Source: JAWXCB01 sp034440455 (GTDB taxonomy: Bacteria; Bacteroidota; Bacteroidia; Chitinophagales; CAIOSU01). From it: 64,000 bases of DNA. This document shows positions 8,504-17,116 of this stretch, piece after piece. The notes below the pieces were generated by a model, which was not told the DNA's origin, did no database searches, and saw nothing but the letters and a program-made list of their open reading frames with translations. The first letter of the stretch is position 1. Each line of letters starts with the position of its first letter. The translations under genes were made by a program, and so were the position numbers. Where the stretch lies: assembly GCA_034440455.1 (NCBI GenBank), contig JAWXCB010000113.1, positions 34,945 through 98,944 on the forward strand, written 5' to 3'.

Positions 8504-8525
8504 ACAAACGAAGTAAGTACGCGCC
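8482..8525 (+). repeat. 44-bp dispersed element, copy C
   Basis: This copy has CGCTACCATAGCGATACGCT followed by AAAC and the shared AAACGAAGTAAGTACGCGCC block. It lies at the break point of the truncated toxin gene, which suggests it was involved in, or inserted after, the truncation. Confidence 0.65.
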
Positions 8526-8591
8526 AACACTTTTCCACACAAAGGGTAAATTCTCATTGACATTCGTCAAAATCCTCCCCGCTAAAATCAA

Positions 8592-8599
8592 TAGTTTTG
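8592..8599 (+). promoter_or_regulatory. Candidate -7 promoter box (TAGTTTTG)
   Basis: The box matches the Bacteroidota TAnnTTTG consensus and lies 47 bases before the chosen ATG at 8647. No good TTTG -33 box sits at the expected 20-base spacing, so this is a moderate call. Confidence 0.4.
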
Positions 8600-8646
8600 T
8601 GTTGCTTTTTCACAATACACAACACCCCACCTTCAACACACAAACC

Positions 8647-9888
8647 ATGAAAGACGTTTTTGCCAAATGCGACACCAACGAAGGTTATTTCGGCATGTTC
8701 CGCGCGATGGGCGACAGGTATTTTACGATGCCAGTGCTTGACCCGGTGCCGGGAACCTCCACCGTGTTTAACGGGCAGAAGTGCATTCAGTGGTCAATCA
8801 ATAATTACCTGGGGCTGGCGCAAAGCGAAGAGATTCGCGAGGTGGCGATTGAAGCGGCAAAGAAATACAGCACGAGCGCACCGATGGGCTCGCGCATGAT
8901 GACTGGTAACACCAAGCGCCATGTTGAGTTGGAAGAAAAGTTTGCTGAGTACCTACAGAAAGAAGCATCAGTGCTTTTTAACTACGGCTACATGGGCGTG
9001 CAGGGCACGATTCAGTCTCTGATTGGCAAGGATGATATTATTTTGATTGATAAGCTCTCGCACGCTTCGATGCTTGATGCGATGTTTCTCACGAATGCGA
9101 AATTCCGCGTGTTTCGCCACAACGACATGAATAGCCTTGAAGACCACCTGAAGCATCTGAATCGCGACCGCAAGGGCGGCATCCTTGTGATGACGGAAGG
9201 CGTGTATGGCATGATGGGCGACCTCGCCAAGCTTGATGAAATCGTTGCGCTGAAAGATAAATATGAAGCGCGCCTGTTCGTTGATGATGCGCATGGCTTT
9301 GGCGTGATGGGCGAGCAGGGACGCGGCACTGCGTCTTATTTTGGTGTGCAAGACAAGGTGGATGTTTACTTCGGCACATTTGCAAAAGCGTACGCAAGCA
9401 TCGGTGGCGTTACCGCAACAAACCAGAACGTAGCGGAATGGATTCGCTACAACTCGCGCAGCCAGGTTTTTGCCAAGAGTCTGCCGATGATTTATGTGGA
9501 AACGCTGCACAAAACACTCGATATTATCCGCAATGATGAATCGCGCAGAGCGCGCATGTGGGAAGTGACGCGCAAGTTGCGCAGCGGCTTGCTCGAACTC
9601 GGCTATAATGTTGGCGATGTACCTTCACCGATTGTCCCTGTGTATGTTCCTGCGGGTGATGCACAAGTTGGAATGCAACTCGTAATCCGTCTCCGTGAAC
9701 TCGGAGTTTTTGTAACAGGAGTTGTTTATCCTGTTGTTCCGAAAGGAATCATCTTGTTCCGGATGATACCCACAGCAGCGCACACCGATGAAGAAATTCA
9801 AACCACCATTGATGCTTACAAGCAAGTGCGCGATGAATTAGGCTTGAAATTGGAAGGCGTGAAGGAAGTGGTGGCCGCGGAAGAGTGA
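8647..9888 (+). CDS. Serine palmitoyltransferase-like PLP enzyme (alpha-oxoamine synthase family)
   Basis: The product is 413 residues from ATG 8647, downstream of a -7 box; the longer frame back to 8557 is not used. It is a fold-type I PLP enzyme of the alpha-oxoamine synthase family (serine palmitoyltransferase, KBL, BioF). Visible features are the SINNYLGLA entry motif, SAPMGSRMMTGN, DKLSHASMLDA, the aspartate block VDDAHGFGVMG and the PLP-lysine motif GTFAKAYASIGG. It condenses an acyl-CoA with an amino acid. In Bacteroidota the usual job of a stand-alone member is sphingolipid synthesis, condensing serine with palmitoyl-CoA, but substrate cannot be read from sequence alone. No bioA, kbl or tdh neighbours point elsewhere. 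It is monocistronic. Confidence 0.8.
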   Translation: MKDVFAKCDTNEGYFGMFRAMGDRYFTMPVLDPVPGTSTVFNGQKCIQWSINNYLGLAQSEEIREVAIEAAKKYSTSAPMGSRMMTGNTKRHVELEEKFAEYLQKEASVLFNYGYMGVQGTIQSLIGKDDIILIDKLSHASMLDAMFLTNAKFRVFRHNDMNSLEDHLKHLNRDRKGGILVMTEGVYGMMGDLAKLDEIVALKDKYEARLFVDDAHGFGVMGEQGRGTASYFGVQDKVDVYFGTFAKAYASIGGVTATNQNVAEWIRYNSRSQVFAKSLPMIYVETLHKTLDIIRNDESRRARMWEVTRKLRSGLLELGYNVGDVPSPIVPVYVPAGDAQVGMQLVIRLRELGVFVTGVVYPVVPKGIILFRMIPTAAHTDEEIQTTIDAYKQVRDELGLKLEGVKEVVAAEE

Positions 9889-9891
9889 TTT

Positions 9892-9960
9892 GTTAATTCG
9901 TTGATTCGTTGATTTGAGAATAGAGAATGAGCATCACCGAATCAGCAAATTATCGAATGA
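9892..9960. repeat. Degenerate ATTCGTTG hairpin tract
   Basis: Short units (ATTCGTTG, ATTCGTTGATTT) are followed by their approximate inverse complement (CACCGAATCAGCAAATTATC). The tract can fold into an imperfect hairpin just after the serine palmitoyltransferase-like gene and may serve as its 3' end. The same family occurs at 38692-38797. Confidence 0.5.
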
Positions 9961-9966
9961 GGTTTT

Positions 9967-10008
9967 GCGCGTACGTACTTCGTTTCTGTATCGGAGTTTA
10001 TAGTAGCG
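9967..10008 (-). repeat. 44-bp dispersed element, copy D (inverted)
   Basis: On the minus strand it reads CGCTACTATAA...CGATACAGAAACGAAGTACG then TACGCGC, in inverted orientation relative to copies B and C. It sits in the spacer before the DUF937-like gene. Confidence 0.6.
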
Positions 10009-10089
10009 CTTGATTTAAGAGGGAGTAATTATCTGCTAACGTTTTTTGTACATTTACTCTTATTGTTTCGCTTTTAAACCAACACTTTT

Positions 10090-10545
10090 ATGTTTGACAG
10101 CATTCTCAATTCAGCAAAGGGCGAACTGCTCAGCCAGTTAGGCAGCCAGTTCAACCTCAATCCAGATCAGGCAGGCAAAACCGTTGATGTGGCAAAGAAA
10201 AGCGTAACCGATGGCTTGCTCAAAGAAGTAACCTCAGGAAATGTAAGCGGCTTGGTAAATCTCTTTAACGGAAAATCACCAGCCGCAGGAAATCCAATTG
10301 TAAATGGAATTGCCCAGCAGATGGTTACGAGCCTTGTGCAAAAGGTAGGTTTGAATCAGCAGATGGCAAGCACCGTGAGCAATTTCGTTGTTCCGTTTAT
10401 TGTCAGCAAAATTTCAGGCAGCAAGCAAGGCGGCTTTGATGCAGGTGATTTAACGAGCATGTTAGGTGGTGGAGTAGGAGATAAAATCAAATCAGCGTTT
10501 GGCGGTGATGTTGGTGGCGCTCTGGGCAAACTGTTTGGAAAATAA
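10090..10545 (+). CDS. DUF937/YidB-like protein
   Basis: The product is 151 residues, with no signal peptide or membrane helix. The sequence is rich in Gly, Ser and small residues. It has an N-terminal MFDSILNSAKGELLSQLG block, a central segment (NGIAQQMVTSLVQKVGLNQQMA) and a Gly-rich end (LTSMLGGGVGDKIKSAFGG then DVGGALGKLFGK). This layout matches DUF937/YidB-type proteins, whose role is not established. The gene ends with a strong terminator at 10562-10596 and is monocistronic. The family call is moderate. Confidence 0.65.
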   Translation: MFDSILNSAKGELLSQLGSQFNLNPDQAGKTVDVAKKSVTDGLLKEVTSGNVSGLVNLFNGKSPAAGNPIVNGIAQQMVTSLVQKVGLNQQMASTVSNFVVPFIVSKISGSKQGGFDAGDLTSMLGGGVGDKIKSAFGGDVGGALGKLFGK

Positions 10546-10561
10546 TTGAATCAGCATTTTT

Positions 10562-10596
10562 AAAAAAGCTCAGACTGAAAATGTCTGAGCTTTTTT
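10562..10596 (+). terminator. Rho-independent terminator
   Basis: A perfect 14-base stem (AAAAAAGCTCAGAC with GTCTGAGCTTTTTT) and a 7-base loop end in a T tract, directly after the DUF937-like gene. The A-rich left arm makes it potentially bidirectional. Confidence 0.9.
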
Positions 10597-10617
10597 ATTC
10601 CAACTAAACGAAAGACT

Positions 10618-11478
10618 TTGGGCAAGCAACGGGTTCTTATTACAGGCGCATCACGCGGCATCGGGCTGGCAATTGCGCAGGAACTATTAAAGCAGGGATA
10701 TGAAGTGCTGGGCACTTCCCGCAATCCGGAGAATGACCCCCTCCGCAAACCCACGGAGCCTTCGCAGGAAACTCCTTCTGTAGGGGGAGAATTAGGAACT
10801 CTGCTGCCGTTTCCAATGCTTAAATTGGATATTACAAACAAAGAATCCATTGAGCTTTGTGCAACGCAGGCAGGAGAAATAGATGTGCTCATTAACAACG
10901 CGGGCATTAGTCAGATGGGCGCGGTGGAAGAATTGCCCGTTGAAAAAATCCGCGAGTTGTTTGAAACGAATCTGTTTGGAATGATTGAACTAACGAAAGC
11001 CTTTCTTCCTCAAATGCGTCAACGGAGAAAGGGTTTTATTATTAATATCGGATCGTTAGCAGGAAAATTTGCAGTGCCGTTTAAGTCAAGCTATGTCGCG
11101 TCAAAATTTGCGCTTGCAGGATTCAGTTGGTCGTTGCGCAATGAAGTGATGCCGTTTGGAATTAAAGTAACTGTAATTGAACCGACTGATATTCATACCA
11201 CCATCGAGCCTGAGTTATTTATAAAAGTCGGTTCTGAATATGCCGAGCGATTGGGCAAAGTGAAAAAAGCAAGAGCCGCAAGCATGTCGAGCGCATTGGG
11301 ACCTGGTGTTGTTGCGGCAAAGGTTTCTGAAATCATTCAACAATACAATAACAATTCAAAGCAGCCTGCACCTTTCTATGCCGTAGGCAAAAATGGCTCG
11401 CTTCTAACTACTGTAAAACGCTTTGTGCCAGACAGGATGCTGGAGAAGATGATAAGAAAGAGTTACGGACTTGAGTGA
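10618..11478 (+). CDS. Short-chain dehydrogenase/reductase with a repeat-derived insertion
   Basis: This is a 286-residue cytoplasmic NAD(P)-dependent oxidoreductase, starting at TTG 10618. The Rossmann motif GASRGIG is at residues 10-16, NNAG near 96, and the catalytic YVASK after the Ser of INIGS. The start places the nucleotide-binding strand at the very N-terminus, as usual. Residues ~39-61 (NDPLRKPTEPSQE then TPSVGGELG) sit between beta-2 and the LKLDI strand, where relatives normally have only a few residues. The DNA there (10732-10801) looks like an intergenic palindromic repeat (CCCCCTCCG...GGGGGAG) that has become in-frame coding sequence. The substrate is unknown. It is followed closely by the radical SAM gene (41 bases to its ATG). 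Confidence 0.85.
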   Translation: MGKQRVLITGASRGIGLAIAQELLKQGYEVLGTSRNPENDPLRKPTEPSQETPSVGGELGTLLPFPMLKLDITNKESIELCATQAGEIDVLINNAGISQMGAVEELPVEKIRELFETNLFGMIELTKAFLPQMRQRRKGFIINIGSLAGKFAVPFKSSYVASKFALAGFSWSLRNEVMPFGIKVTVIEPTDIHTTIEPELFIKVGSEYAERLGKVKKARAASMSSALGPGVVAAKVSEIIQQYNNNSKQPAPFYAVGKNGSLLTTVKRFVPDRMLEKMIRKSYGLE

Positions 11479-11519
11479 GCCTTCGTTCGTACTGTTTTAA
11501 TTTTGTTCGGTGCATCCCA

Positions 11520-13052
11520 ATGGAAGTTTATCTCGTCAATCCTCCGGTGCTGGGAGTATTGGAACCTTGGTATGATACGCCATCATTTGGCAGAACAGCA
11601 TTAGCATACCTGGCAGGTTATTTAAGGCAATATCCCGGCTTCGATAATACCATCATTGATGCCAAATTCGAACGGCTGAATTTTAATCAAGTGCTTGAGC
11701 GCATTCTGCAATTAAATCCAAATCTTGTCGGATTTACTGCCTTTACCAATGAAATAAAGCCGGCTGCTTATCAAGCTTTCAAGGTTAAGCAAGTTCTCTC
11801 GGAAACAGTAACGGTCATTGGCGGAGTGCATGTCACCTCTCTTCCTTCACAAACTCTTGAGGAGTTTCCATCATTTGATATTGGGGTGGTTGGCGAAGGA
11901 GAGATTTCGTTTTATGAATTGTGTTCTGCACTTCGGGAGGGAAAACCGCTTGGAAATATTCCCGGACTTGTTTACAGGATGAATGGTGAAATCAGACAAA
12001 CCTCTCAGCGGGAACGCATCCTCGATCAGGATAGCATTCCTTTTCCTGCATGGGATTTAATGCCAAAAGCCGAAACCTATTTTATCCAATCAATCCGCGG
12101 TTGCCCGTTTAATTGTCTTTTTTGCATGAACCCTAATGGGAAGGTTGCAAGAAAGCGGTCGGTTGGAAGGGTAATTCAGGAGATAGAGCTAATCATTCGT
12201 TCATATCATCCGGAGCGTATCAGTTTTGGTGACGAATTATTCAACGTTGATATGAAACGCACGCATGAATTGCTGGATGCGATGATTGAAAATAAAATCG
12301 GTGAAAGAGTGCAATGGGATGTGCAGACACATGTTGACTTCGTGGATGATGCTCTTTTTGCAAAATTCAAAAAAGCCAATCTTACACGCGTTGAATTAGG
12401 CGTTGAAACCGGAGAGGAGAAATCGCTTAAAAAAATGGGAAAAGGAACTGATTTGGAGGCGATAAAAAGAGCATGTGATTCTGCGCGAAACGCGAGAGTA
12501 AAGATTGGAACATTTTTATTGTTTGGACAACCAAATGAAACCGTTGACAGCCTTAAAAAAACAATCAATCTCGCTGCAAAAATTAATCCTGAACTTCCCA
12601 TGTTCGGGTTAATGACACCTTATCCGGGCACGGAAGTAGCAAGAATGGATGCGAATGGCGAAGGAGGCTATCGTTTACTGACAACCGATTGGGATGAGTA
12701 TAACAAGCAAATTGGCGGAGCAATGGAATTTGCCAATCTGACCAGAAGGCAGATTGAGTGGATGCAAATCTTAGGCTATCTCCGGGTTTATACTCACAAT
12801 CACCGCTATATTGATTTAATAAAATTTTTGTGGGAATACCGGAAAGGCGCGTTCGAGGTGATTCGGAAAATTATTACGGGAAAAGATAAACTTATCGAGT
12901 TGGTGCGAAAGCTGGCTGATTATGACCATGTGCTTAAACGAGATTCTCCGGTTTCAATCAATACATTGATAACAGCGCGTGAAAAATGGCAGATTGTTCA
13001 ACAAACGGAACTAAAAAGAGCGAAAGAAATAAAAGCAGATTTGATGTTATAG
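11520..13052 (+). CDS. B12-binding domain radical SAM protein
   Basis: The product is 510 residues from ATG 11520; a longer frame from 11475 overlaps the upstream stop and is less likely. Residues 1-135 resemble a cobalamin-binding domain (VNPPVLG...GRTALAYLAGYL...VGFTAF...VIGGVHVTSLP...DIGVVGEGE). The radical SAM core follows, with the iron-sulfur cluster motif RGCPFNCLFCMN (CX3CX2C) near residue 200 and a later GVETGEEKSLKKMGKG. Members catalyse methylations or rearrangements, or anaerobic tailoring of lipids and cell-surface molecules; the substrate cannot be told here. It is probably co-transcribed with the upstream dehydrogenase and convergent with the LptD-like gene. Confidence 0.85.
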   Translation: MEVYLVNPPVLGVLEPWYDTPSFGRTALAYLAGYLRQYPGFDNTIIDAKFERLNFNQVLERILQLNPNLVGFTAFTNEIKPAAYQAFKVKQVLSETVTVIGGVHVTSLPSQTLEEFPSFDIGVVGEGEISFYELCSALREGKPLGNIPGLVYRMNGEIRQTSQRERILDQDSIPFPAWDLMPKAETYFIQSIRGCPFNCLFCMNPNGKVARKRSVGRVIQEIELIIRSYHPERISFGDELFNVDMKRTHELLDAMIENKIGERVQWDVQTHVDFVDDALFAKFKKANLTRVELGVETGEEKSLKKMGKGTDLEAIKRACDSARNARVKIGTFLLFGQPNETVDSLKKTINLAAKINPELPMFGLMTPYPGTEVARMDANGEGGYRLLTTDWDEYNKQIGGAMEFANLTRRQIEWMQILGYLRVYTHNHRYIDLIKFLWEYRKGAFEVIRKIITGKDKLIELVRKLADYDHVLKRDSPVSINTLITAREKWQIVQQTELKRAKEIKADLML

Positions 13053-13198
13053 CCGGTAGCAGACAAAACAAGATAGGGTTGTCCTAAAAAAGGTTGACTG
13101 ATTTAGGGAATTATTCAAAGCAAATTCACAACTGTCAAAAAAGATGCTCGGAACATCGTGTTTGCTGCATACTCCCTTTATTATTCTGCCAGATGTTC
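13053..13198. other. Convergent intergenic spacer with a possible insertion-sequence end
   Basis: The 146-base spacer contains AGGGTTGTCCTAAAAAAGG at 13076-13094. This resembles the terminal inverted repeats of some insertion sequences and partly matches the arm GGGCTGTTCTAAAAATT at 23894-23910. No coding remnant or terminator is clear. Confidence 0.25.
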
Positions 13199-15871
13199 TC
13201 AAAACACATTATCAAACTGCTCCTTCCTCTTGGTGAGTTTCATGTCTTGCAGGATATGCGATTTCACATTCAGTTGAATAGCGTAGCGCTGAAGATGAAT
13301 GGGAAAAGGCGTCCAATCAAATCGCAACACCCAGCAATGTAAATCGCGGATTACGCTAAAAGTTGTAAGCACTAATTCCATATCTTTTAAATCATATCCT
13401 GTTGAAAGATTCATCTTCCACTTGGGAGTGATGTTGGCGTCAAAATCAAAATCAACGCTGTTGCGCGACACGTCAATCAGTTCGGTATTGCCGGGGATAC
13501 CCCTGCGCAAGCCCATGTTGTAGCTGAAGTTGAAGCTCCACGGAATATTAAAATCATAATAGAGGTCGCGGTTTTGCTCAATCATCTCTCTTTCCTCCTC
13601 CGTGATATTCGCATTAGGCTGCGAAGCGGTTTCGCCCGTTTTCTTTGACTGGAAGCGCGCGTTGAGGGTAAAGTTTGTCGAAGTGAGGCGCGTGAGGCGC
13701 TTGTCATTCTCTATCACAAAAGTGTTGATGCGCCTGTTGTTGCTATCCACCTTGTAGGGGTCAAGCACAAAGACGAAATAGAAATCAAGCTTGCCGGGCA
13801 CGAGGGACGCGCGACCGTTGAAGTTGAACGGGGCGAGGTTTAGCGAATCGGCAGCAAGGTTGTAGGAAGATGAAATATTGAAACTTTCCAGCAGCTTGAT
13901 TTTCTTTTCATTCTTCACGGTGTCTTTCTTTGAAAACACTTTCATCTCAAGCACGTTGCCGAGCAAAAACCCGATGCTGCCGATGGTGCCTGTAGGAGGC
14001 GCGCCATACACGTTCCGCACGATGTCAAAGACGGAATAAGTCTCTATGTTTCCGGCAGTGTCTGCTTGTACATCTTTATAATACCCCCAAAACTCAGTGC
14101 CGAAATCAGGCGTGTAATTGAAATTGATGGAAGGCGTGAACACGTGGCGGATGGCTTTCAACTTGCCGCGAAAATTCAACTGCCCGAAGAGCTTCGTGGT
14201 GAAGGATGCGCCAAAGTTAAAATCACGCGCGGCTTTAAATCCAAGCAGCGTGTCAACGAGAACAGTGCCGTAGGTGGTGTCGCTGCCATCAATAATAGTT
14301 GTGGGATCCCATTTTTTATTGATGGTTTGAAAATACCAACGCTCGGTATAATTGATGCGGGGCGCGAGTGTAAAATATTTAAACATTTTGAACGAAGCCG
14401 AAATGGGCAACGAATGTCTGATGCCGTAACGCGCGTTGCGAAAAGTTTCCTTTTCAAGAAACGTGGAGTCAACGCCATTAATAATGTTCTCCGCATCAAA
14501 GTTGTAGCTGAACCCGATGGATTCATACCACTTTGGTTTTGAACTTACTTTGTTGCGCAACTCAAACGGCTGGATGCGCGACACTCCGAAAGCAAGCACG
14601 GGCAGTTGTAAATTAATAATGCCTGTATTGAGGTTTTGGTCGTGGGCTAAATTCATGCTGAAGGAAAACGGTTTGCCCGCCCATGATTTGGAATAAGAGA
14701 TTTTGGAAGCAAGGGCGCTGTTCAGCACGCGTTCTTTGTCCCCGGGAGAAAAGTTTTTATCATAAGAAGAAGATCCGAAGTTCACATTAGCAGCGAAGCG
14801 GCTGTTCAATGCGGTTTTCGCCTCCTGCGTGTGGTTCCAGTTCACGCGAAAATCGTTGGTGATGTCGAAATCGGGCGATTCAGGTTCGCCCAAGCGGTTT
14901 CTTCCAAAGTTCATGTTCACATTCCCATTAAATTTATAGCGCTTGCGATAGTTGGAAGCAGCCTTCACCGCCCAACTGCCTTTGGTGTAAATATCCCCGC
15001 GGACGGCAAGGTCAATATACTCGCTGATGCCGAAGTAGTAGCCGCCATTACGCAAGAAGAAACCACGGTTGCGCTCTTCGCCATATTCGGGAAACAGAAT
15101 TCCTGACCGTTGTCCTTTCTTAATCGGGAAAATGGCAAACGGAAGATAAATCGGAAGCGGCACGTCTTCAATCACGAGATTAACAGGACCTGTTACAATC
15201 ACCTTGTCGGGCACAACTTTCATTTTGTTTGCCCTGAAATAGAAATGCGGATGCTCTAAATCGCAGGTGGTATATTTTCCCTTATAGCCATACCATTCGC
15301 CATTTTCATTTTTTTTCACCGCTTCACTATGAATATACCCTTCGCCTTCCTGCGTCAGCACTGTATAAACTTTCCCTTTGGTGGTTTTAAAATTGTAGGA
15401 AAGCTTCTTCGCTTTGTAGGAGCCTTCTCCTTCTTTAAACTCTGCATAGCCAACCGGGTTGCCCATTGAATCTTTGTTTACTTCGGCTGAAAGTGTGCTC
15501 GTAGCCCAGTCAAACACAATGTAATCGGATTTCAATTGAATGGTTTTGTAATTGGCTGTTGCGTTGCCGTAGAGATGCACTTTCTTCTCTTCCAGATTAT
15601 AGATAATGGAATCTTCTGCGGTGTAGTGTACTTCGGCATCAATCGTGTCTGACGAAATGGGAATGAATTTTGTAATTAACTCAAGTGCTGTCGGAAATGA
15701 ATCAGGCACGCTGAATAATGAATCAATGCTGAATGTTTTTTTGATAATTGAATCAACAGAAACAGAATCTGCTTGTATATTTTGTTCTACAACAGGCTGG
15801 GCATTAACAGGGGAAGCATGTTGGAGGAAGGCAATTGCAACCGTGAGCAGAAGCGGAATTGAAAGCCTCAA
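13199..15871 (-). CDS. lptD: LptD-like outer-membrane LPS assembly protein
   Basis: This is an 890-residue outer-membrane protein with a signal peptide (MRLSIPLLLTVAIAFLQHASPVNAQ). Residues ~75-240 form an OstA/LptA-like jellyroll (EKKVHLYGNATANYKTIQLKSD..., QGEGYIHSEAVKKNENGEWYG, ARYTTC-like KYTTCDLEHPHFYFRA). The remainder is long alternating beta-strand sequence consistent with the 26-stranded barrel (FPEYGEERNRGFFLRNGGYYFGIS..., RINYTERWYFQT). In the family it inserts lipopolysaccharide into the outer leaflet. It lies 5' to 5' with the amidase/MCE/OstA genes, a grouping that supports the envelope role. Bacteroidota versions diverge strongly from E. coli LptD, so the symbol reflects family rather than proven orthology. 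Confidence 0.8.
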   Translation of the reverse strand: MRLSIPLLLTVAIAFLQHASPVNAQPVVEQNIQADSVSVDSIIKKTFSIDSLFSVPDSFPTALELITKFIPISSDTIDAEVHYTAEDSIIYNLEEKKVHLYGNATANYKTIQLKSDYIVFDWATSTLSAEVNKDSMGNPVGYAEFKEGEGSYKAKKLSYNFKTTKGKVYTVLTQEGEGYIHSEAVKKNENGEWYGYKGKYTTCDLEHPHFYFRANKMKVVPDKVIVTGPVNLVIEDVPLPIYLPFAIFPIKKGQRSGILFPEYGEERNRGFFLRNGGYYFGISEYIDLAVRGDIYTKGSWAVKAASNYRKRYKFNGNVNMNFGRNRLGEPESPDFDITNDFRVNWNHTQEAKTALNSRFAANVNFGSSSYDKNFSPGDKERVLNSALASKISYSKSWAGKPFSFSMNLAHDQNLNTGIINLQLPVLAFGVSRIQPFELRNKVSSKPKWYESIGFSYNFDAENIINGVDSTFLEKETFRNARYGIRHSLPISASFKMFKYFTLAPRINYTERWYFQTINKKWDPTTIIDGSDTTYGTVLVDTLLGFKAARDFNFGASFTTKLFGQLNFRGKLKAIRHVFTPSINFNYTPDFGTEFWGYYKDVQADTAGNIETYSVFDIVRNVYGAPPTGTIGSIGFLLGNVLEMKVFSKKDTVKNEKKIKLLESFNISSSYNLAADSLNLAPFNFNGRASLVPGKLDFYFVFVLDPYKVDSNNRRINTFVIENDKRLTRLTSTNFTLNARFQSKKTGETASQPNANITEEEREMIEQNRDLYYDFNIPWSFNFSYNMGLRRGIPGNTELIDVSRNSVDFDFDANITPKWKMNLSTGYDLKDMELVLTTFSVIRDLHCWVLRFDWTPFPIHLQRYAIQLNVKSHILQDMKLTKRKEQFDNVF

Positions 15872-15893
15872 AGAGAAATTGGATTAATTTTGG
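15860..15893 (+). promoter_or_regulatory. Promoter for the amidase operon (TTG-N23-TAATTTTG)
   Basis: The -7 box TAATTTTG at 15886-15893 is an exact TAnnTTTG match, with TTG at 15860-15862. The box covers a TTG that could otherwise be the start (15890). This argues for translation from the GTG at 15944 with a leader of about 45 bases. Confidence 0.5.
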
Positions 15894-15943
15894 AAGTAAA
15901 GTTTCGCGCTAAAGTTAGCGACAAAGAAATAAAACACAGCAAC

Positions 15944-17059
15944 GTGAAATCCTCCGTTCTATTATTTTTATTGGTTGGTATTTTCACCTTCAGCGCATTG
16001 GGGCAATCAGGCGGGCAGAGCAATAAATACGACATCAAAACGATTGTGATTGACCCGGGACATGGAGGCAAAGACCCTGGAGCGCTCGGATATTCCACCT
16101 CGCGTGAAAAAGACATCGTGCTGAAAGTGGGATTAAAGTTGGGACAATACATCAAAGAAAATTTTCCTGAAACCAAAGTAGTTTATACCCGCGACAAAGA
16201 TGTATTTATCGAGTTGCACGAGCGCGCAGCCATCGCCAATAAAGCGCAGGCAGAATTGTTTATCTCCATCCATTGCAACTCCGCAGCGCCATCAGCCTAT
16301 GGAACAGAAATTTATGTATTGGGATTGCATCGTTCGGAAGATAATCTCGCAGTTGCGAAAAAGGAAAACGCTGTTATCATGATGGAAGATAACTACACCG
16401 ACCATTATGACGGCTTTGATCCGAATTCTTCGGAAGGATATATTCTCATCTCAATGGTTCAAAACGCGCATCTGAACCAAAGCATTGATTTTGCAGCGTG
16501 TGTTGACAGCCAGTTCGCCAAGCGCGCGCACCGCAAAAGTCGCGGAGTGCATCAGGCCGGATTTATGGTGCTTTACAAAACTGCAATGCCAAGCGTGTTG
16601 ATTGAACTTGGTTTTATCACAAATAAAAATGAAGAGGCGTATCTGCTTTCCGATGAAGGAACCACCTATATGGCATCTGCAATCTTCCGTGCTGTGAAAG
16701 AATATAAAGAGAATGTAGAAGCTGATATTCCCGAAACGGGAATTGTGAAGCGCGACCCACCGAAAAAAATTGAGCCGGAGATTGAAAATGAAGTTCTCTT
16801 TAAAGTGCAGTTTATGGTAGGGAAAACGAAACTCACCAAACTCGACACAAAGTACAAAGCCATCACGCAGTTTGAAACCGAACCTTATGCAGCCGGCTAT
16901 AAATATGTTACCGGAAATTTTCAAGATTATAAAGAAGCTATCCGCTACCAGAACGAATTAACCAACAAAGGCATCAAAGATGCTTTTGTGGTTGGCTACA
17001 TCAACGGGAAGCGCGTGACGGTAAAGGATGCAACAACAGCTCTGAAGAGCAAGAATTAA
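15944..17059 (+). CDS. N-acetylmuramoyl-L-alanine amidase with SPOR-like C-terminus
   Basis: This is an exported peptidoglycan hydrolase of about 371 residues from GTG 15944, which gives a short signal peptide (VKSSVLLFLLVGIFTFSALG). The Amidase_3 domain shows the zinc ligand block VIDPGHGGKDPGA, the glutamate in FIELHERAAIAN, ISIHCNS and the catalytic-glutamate block LIELGFITNKNEE. The last ~80 residues (EVLFKVQFMVG...YVTGNFQDYKEAIRYQNEL...AFVVGYINGKRV) resemble a SPOR peptidoglycan-binding fold. It cleaves the amide bond between MurNAc and the stem peptide, often at division septa. It is the first gene of a probable three-gene operon with the MCE and OstA-like genes, and divergent from the LptD-like gene. 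Confidence 0.9.
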   Translation: MKSSVLLFLLVGIFTFSALGQSGGQSNKYDIKTIVIDPGHGGKDPGALGYSTSREKDIVLKVGLKLGQYIKENFPETKVVYTRDKDVFIELHERAAIANKAQAELFISIHCNSAAPSAYGTEIYVLGLHRSEDNLAVAKKENAVIMMEDNYTDHYDGFDPNSSEGYILISMVQNAHLNQSIDFAACVDSQFAKRAHRKSRGVHQAGFMVLYKTAMPSVLIELGFITNKNEEAYLLSDEGTTYMASAIFRAVKEYKENVEADIPETGIVKRDPPKKIEPEIENEVLFKVQFMVGKTKLTKLDTKYKAITQFETEPYAAGYKYVTGNFQDYKEAIRYQNELTNKGIKDAFVVGYINGKRVTVKDATTALKSKN

Positions 17060-17116
17060 CAAACTTCGTTCAACGAAGAATTCTCTATTTTTGAAATCTC
17101 CTAAATCGCATTTCCA

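Noticed and set aside
14066..14542. Long plus-strand frame antisense to the LptD-like gene
   Set aside because: It is a shadow of the coding strand; the minus-strand protein has clear family features.
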